DNA of 20,771 nt, from NCBI GenBank assembly GCA_039190895.1, contig JBCCXY010000066.1, forward strand, positions 1-20,771. Direction: 5' to 3'. A model generated the notes under the pieces. It was not told the DNA's origin, searched no databases, and saw only the letters and a program-made list of their open reading frames with translations. Source of the DNA: Ovoidimarina sp039190895 (lineage in GTDB: Bacteria > Pseudomonadota > Alphaproteobacteria > Rhodobacterales > Rhodobacteraceae). The position numbers and the translations under genes were made by a program. Of this stretch, positions 19,372 to 20,771 are shown one piece after another. Each line of letters opens with the position of its first letter. Position 1 is the first letter of the stretch.

Positions 19372-20739
19372 ATGCCCGACGACAACGCAAATAGCTGGGA
19401 AGCCCGCGCCGACGCCTTCAGCCTCTACGGCTTCACCGATCTGCCGACGGTCCACGACCGGGGTGCCGTTGTCCTGACCCATGGTGAGGGGCCGTATGTC
19501 TACGACGTGCACGGCACCAAGTACCTCGACGCCAACTCCGGCCTTTGGAACATGGTCGCGGGCTTCGACCACCCCGGTCTCGCCGAGGCAGCCAAGGCAC
19601 AATACGACCGTTTCCCCGGCTACCACGCCTTTTTCGGGCGCATGGCGGATCAGACGGTGATGCTGTCCGAGCGACTGGTCGAGGTCTCGCCCTTCGAGCG
19701 CGGAAAGGTGTTCTATACGAACTCCGGGTCCGAAGCGAACGACACGATGGTCAAGATCCTCTGGTTCCTCAACCGGCACGAGGGCAAGCCGGAAAAGCGC
19801 AAAATCCTGACGCGGATCAACGGATACCACGGCGTCACGGTCGTGGCCGCGTCCATGACCGGAAAGCCGTACAACGAAGTCTTCGGCCTGCCGCTCGACG
19901 GCTTCCACCACCTGACGTGTCCGCATTACTGGCGCGAGGGGAAAGTCGGTGAGACCGAGGTCGACTTCACAGCCCGCATGGCGCAAGAGCTTGAAGACGT
20001 CATCAACCGCGAAGGCCCCGAGACCATCGCCGCCTTCGTCGCCGAGCCAGTAATGGGCGCAGGCGGGGTCATCCCGCCGTCCGAGGGCTACTTCCAGGCC
20101 GTGGCGCCGATCCTGAAGAAGTACGGCATCCCGTTGATCGCCGACGAAGTGATCTGCGGCTTTGGTCGCACGGGTGAGGTCTGGGGCAACCGCACCTACG
20201 ACTTCATGCCGGATGCGATCATCTCGTCGAAGGCCCTGACCGCCGGATACTTCCCCATGGGCGCCGTGATCCTCGGCCCCGACCTTGCCGACCGCGTGCA
20301 AGCGGCCTCGGAAGAGGTGGAAGAGTTCCCCCACGGCTTCACCGGCTCAGGCCACCCCGTCGGCTCTGCCATCGCGCTGAAGGCCATCGACCTGATCGTC
20401 GACGGCGGCCTGCTGGACAACGTCCGCACTCTAACCCCCCGTTTCGAAGCCAGTCTGGCCGAGATCGCAGGCATGACCAATATCGGTGAAGCCCGCGGCA
20501 AAGGTCTTATGGGCGCCGTCGAAGCCGTCGCCGGCAAGGCGACGAAAACACCCTTCGCGGGCGACCTCAGCGTGTCAGAGCGGATCGCCAATGCCTGCAC
20601 GGATCGTGGGCTTATCTGTCGCCCGCTGGGTCAGGCCGTCGTCCTCTGCCCGCCGTTCATCATGACGGACGCGCAAATGGATGAGATGTTCTCGAAGCTC
20701 TCAGACGCGCTTGAGGCGGTGTTCCGCGAAGTGGCCTGA
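19372..20739 (+). CDS. Class III (omega) PLP aminotransferase
   Basis: This 455-residue aminotransferase belongs to the family that moves terminal amino groups from amines or omega-amino acids to pyruvate or 2-oxoglutarate. Visible blocks are LDANSGLWN (52-60), TNSGSEANDTM (116-126) for phosphate binding, GYHG (151-154) stacking on PLP, AEPVMGAGGVIPP (224-236), IADEVICGFGRTG (256-268) with Asp258 and Lys287 in SSKALTAGYFPMG. RPLGQAV near the end carries the family arginine that binds substrate carboxylate. It resembles putrescine-, beta-alanine- or taurine-pyruvate aminotransferases, and the exact substrate cannot be read. AGGAGGT, a near-perfect ribosome binding site, lies five bases before ATG 19372. 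It could act in the same amine catabolism as the cluster to its left. Confidence 0.93.
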   Translation: MPDDNANSWEARADAFSLYGFTDLPTVHDRGAVVLTHGEGPYVYDVHGTKYLDANSGLWNMVAGFDHPGLAEAAKAQYDRFPGYHAFFGRMADQTVMLSERLVEVSPFERGKVFYTNSGSEANDTMVKILWFLNRHEGKPEKRKILTRINGYHGVTVVAASMTGKPYNEVFGLPLDGFHHLTCPHYWREGKVGETEVDFTARMAQELEDVINREGPETIAAFVAEPVMGAGGVIPPSEGYFQAVAPILKKYGIPLIADEVICGFGRTGEVWGNRTYDFMPDAIISSKALTAGYFPMGAVILGPDLADRVQAASEEVEEFPHGFTGSGHPVGSAIALKAIDLIVDGGLLDNVRTLTPRFEASLAEIAGMTNIGEARGKGLMGAVEAVAGKATKTPFAGDLSVSERIANACTDRGLICRPLGQAVVLCPPFIMTDAQMDEMFSKLSDALEAVFREVA

Positions 20740-20743
20740 GGAA

Positions 20744-20770
20744 TTGCGCCGCCTTGCAGGCGTCGCGCAA
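20744..20770 (+). terminator. Hairpin after the class III aminotransferase
   Basis: TTGCG (20744-20748) pairs with CGCAA (20766-20770), and inside it CGCCT (20750-20754) pairs with AGGCG (20758-20762) around a 3-nt loop. It begins four bases after the stop codon, as expected of a terminator. The sequence after it lies outside the window, so a U tract cannot be checked. Confidence 0.45.
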
Positions 20771-20771
20771 C

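Overview
The window is about 20.8 kb of GC-rich DNA with tightly packed genes, very probably from the chromosome of a Rhodobacterales (Roseobacter-type) alphaproteobacterium. This rests on the codon use, the purA / DUF6524 / secG / pyrG neighbourhood, a small DUF1127 protein beside a LysR gene, and the protein families seen. No database search was possible, so family names come from reading motifs.

Left third (1-4.6 kb), mostly housekeeping: the 5' part of an RNA-ligase-like gene leaving the window on the minus strand, purA (minus), a divergent four-helix membrane protein (DUF6524-like), secG and pyrG. A 391-base, lower-GC gap (4585-4975) follows, with hairpins and at best one doubtful small ORF.

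Middle (5-7.4 kb): a LysR regulator divergent from a DUF1127 small protein, then a TerB-family gene whose start codon lies inside a perfect 12-bp hairpin, overlapped by a PhnD-like binding-protein gene with no signal peptide.

Core (7.5-17.1 kb): nine genes on the plus strand, many with stop/start overlaps. They are a polar-amino-acid ABC transporter (ATPase, periplasmic binding protein, two permeases), a PuuA-like glutamine-synthetase homologue, a class I glutamine-amidotransferase-like hydrolase, a second PuuA-like synthetase, a PuuB-like FAD amine oxidase and a DegT-family PLP aminotransferase. The simplest reading is uptake of an amine or amino acid, ATP-dependent gamma-glutamylation, oxidation of the glutamylated amine and hydrolytic release of glutamate. 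The substrate cannot be named: the binding protein keeps the residues that hold an alpha-amino-acid head group, which fits poorly with plain putrescine. The first permease gene has no ATG, GTG or TTG at its apparent start. Three copies of an intergenic double-palindrome repeat lie just after the stop codons of three genes here.

Right end (17.1-20.8 kb): a second LysR regulator (minus), a translationally coupled ArsR-type repressor and SRPBCC/AHSA1 pair, a 336-base non-coding stretch with GC-rich hairpins, and a class III omega-aminotransferase with a strong ribosome binding site. That enzyme could supply a further deamination step to the amine pathway. No aldehyde dehydrogenase (PuuC-like) is present in the window.
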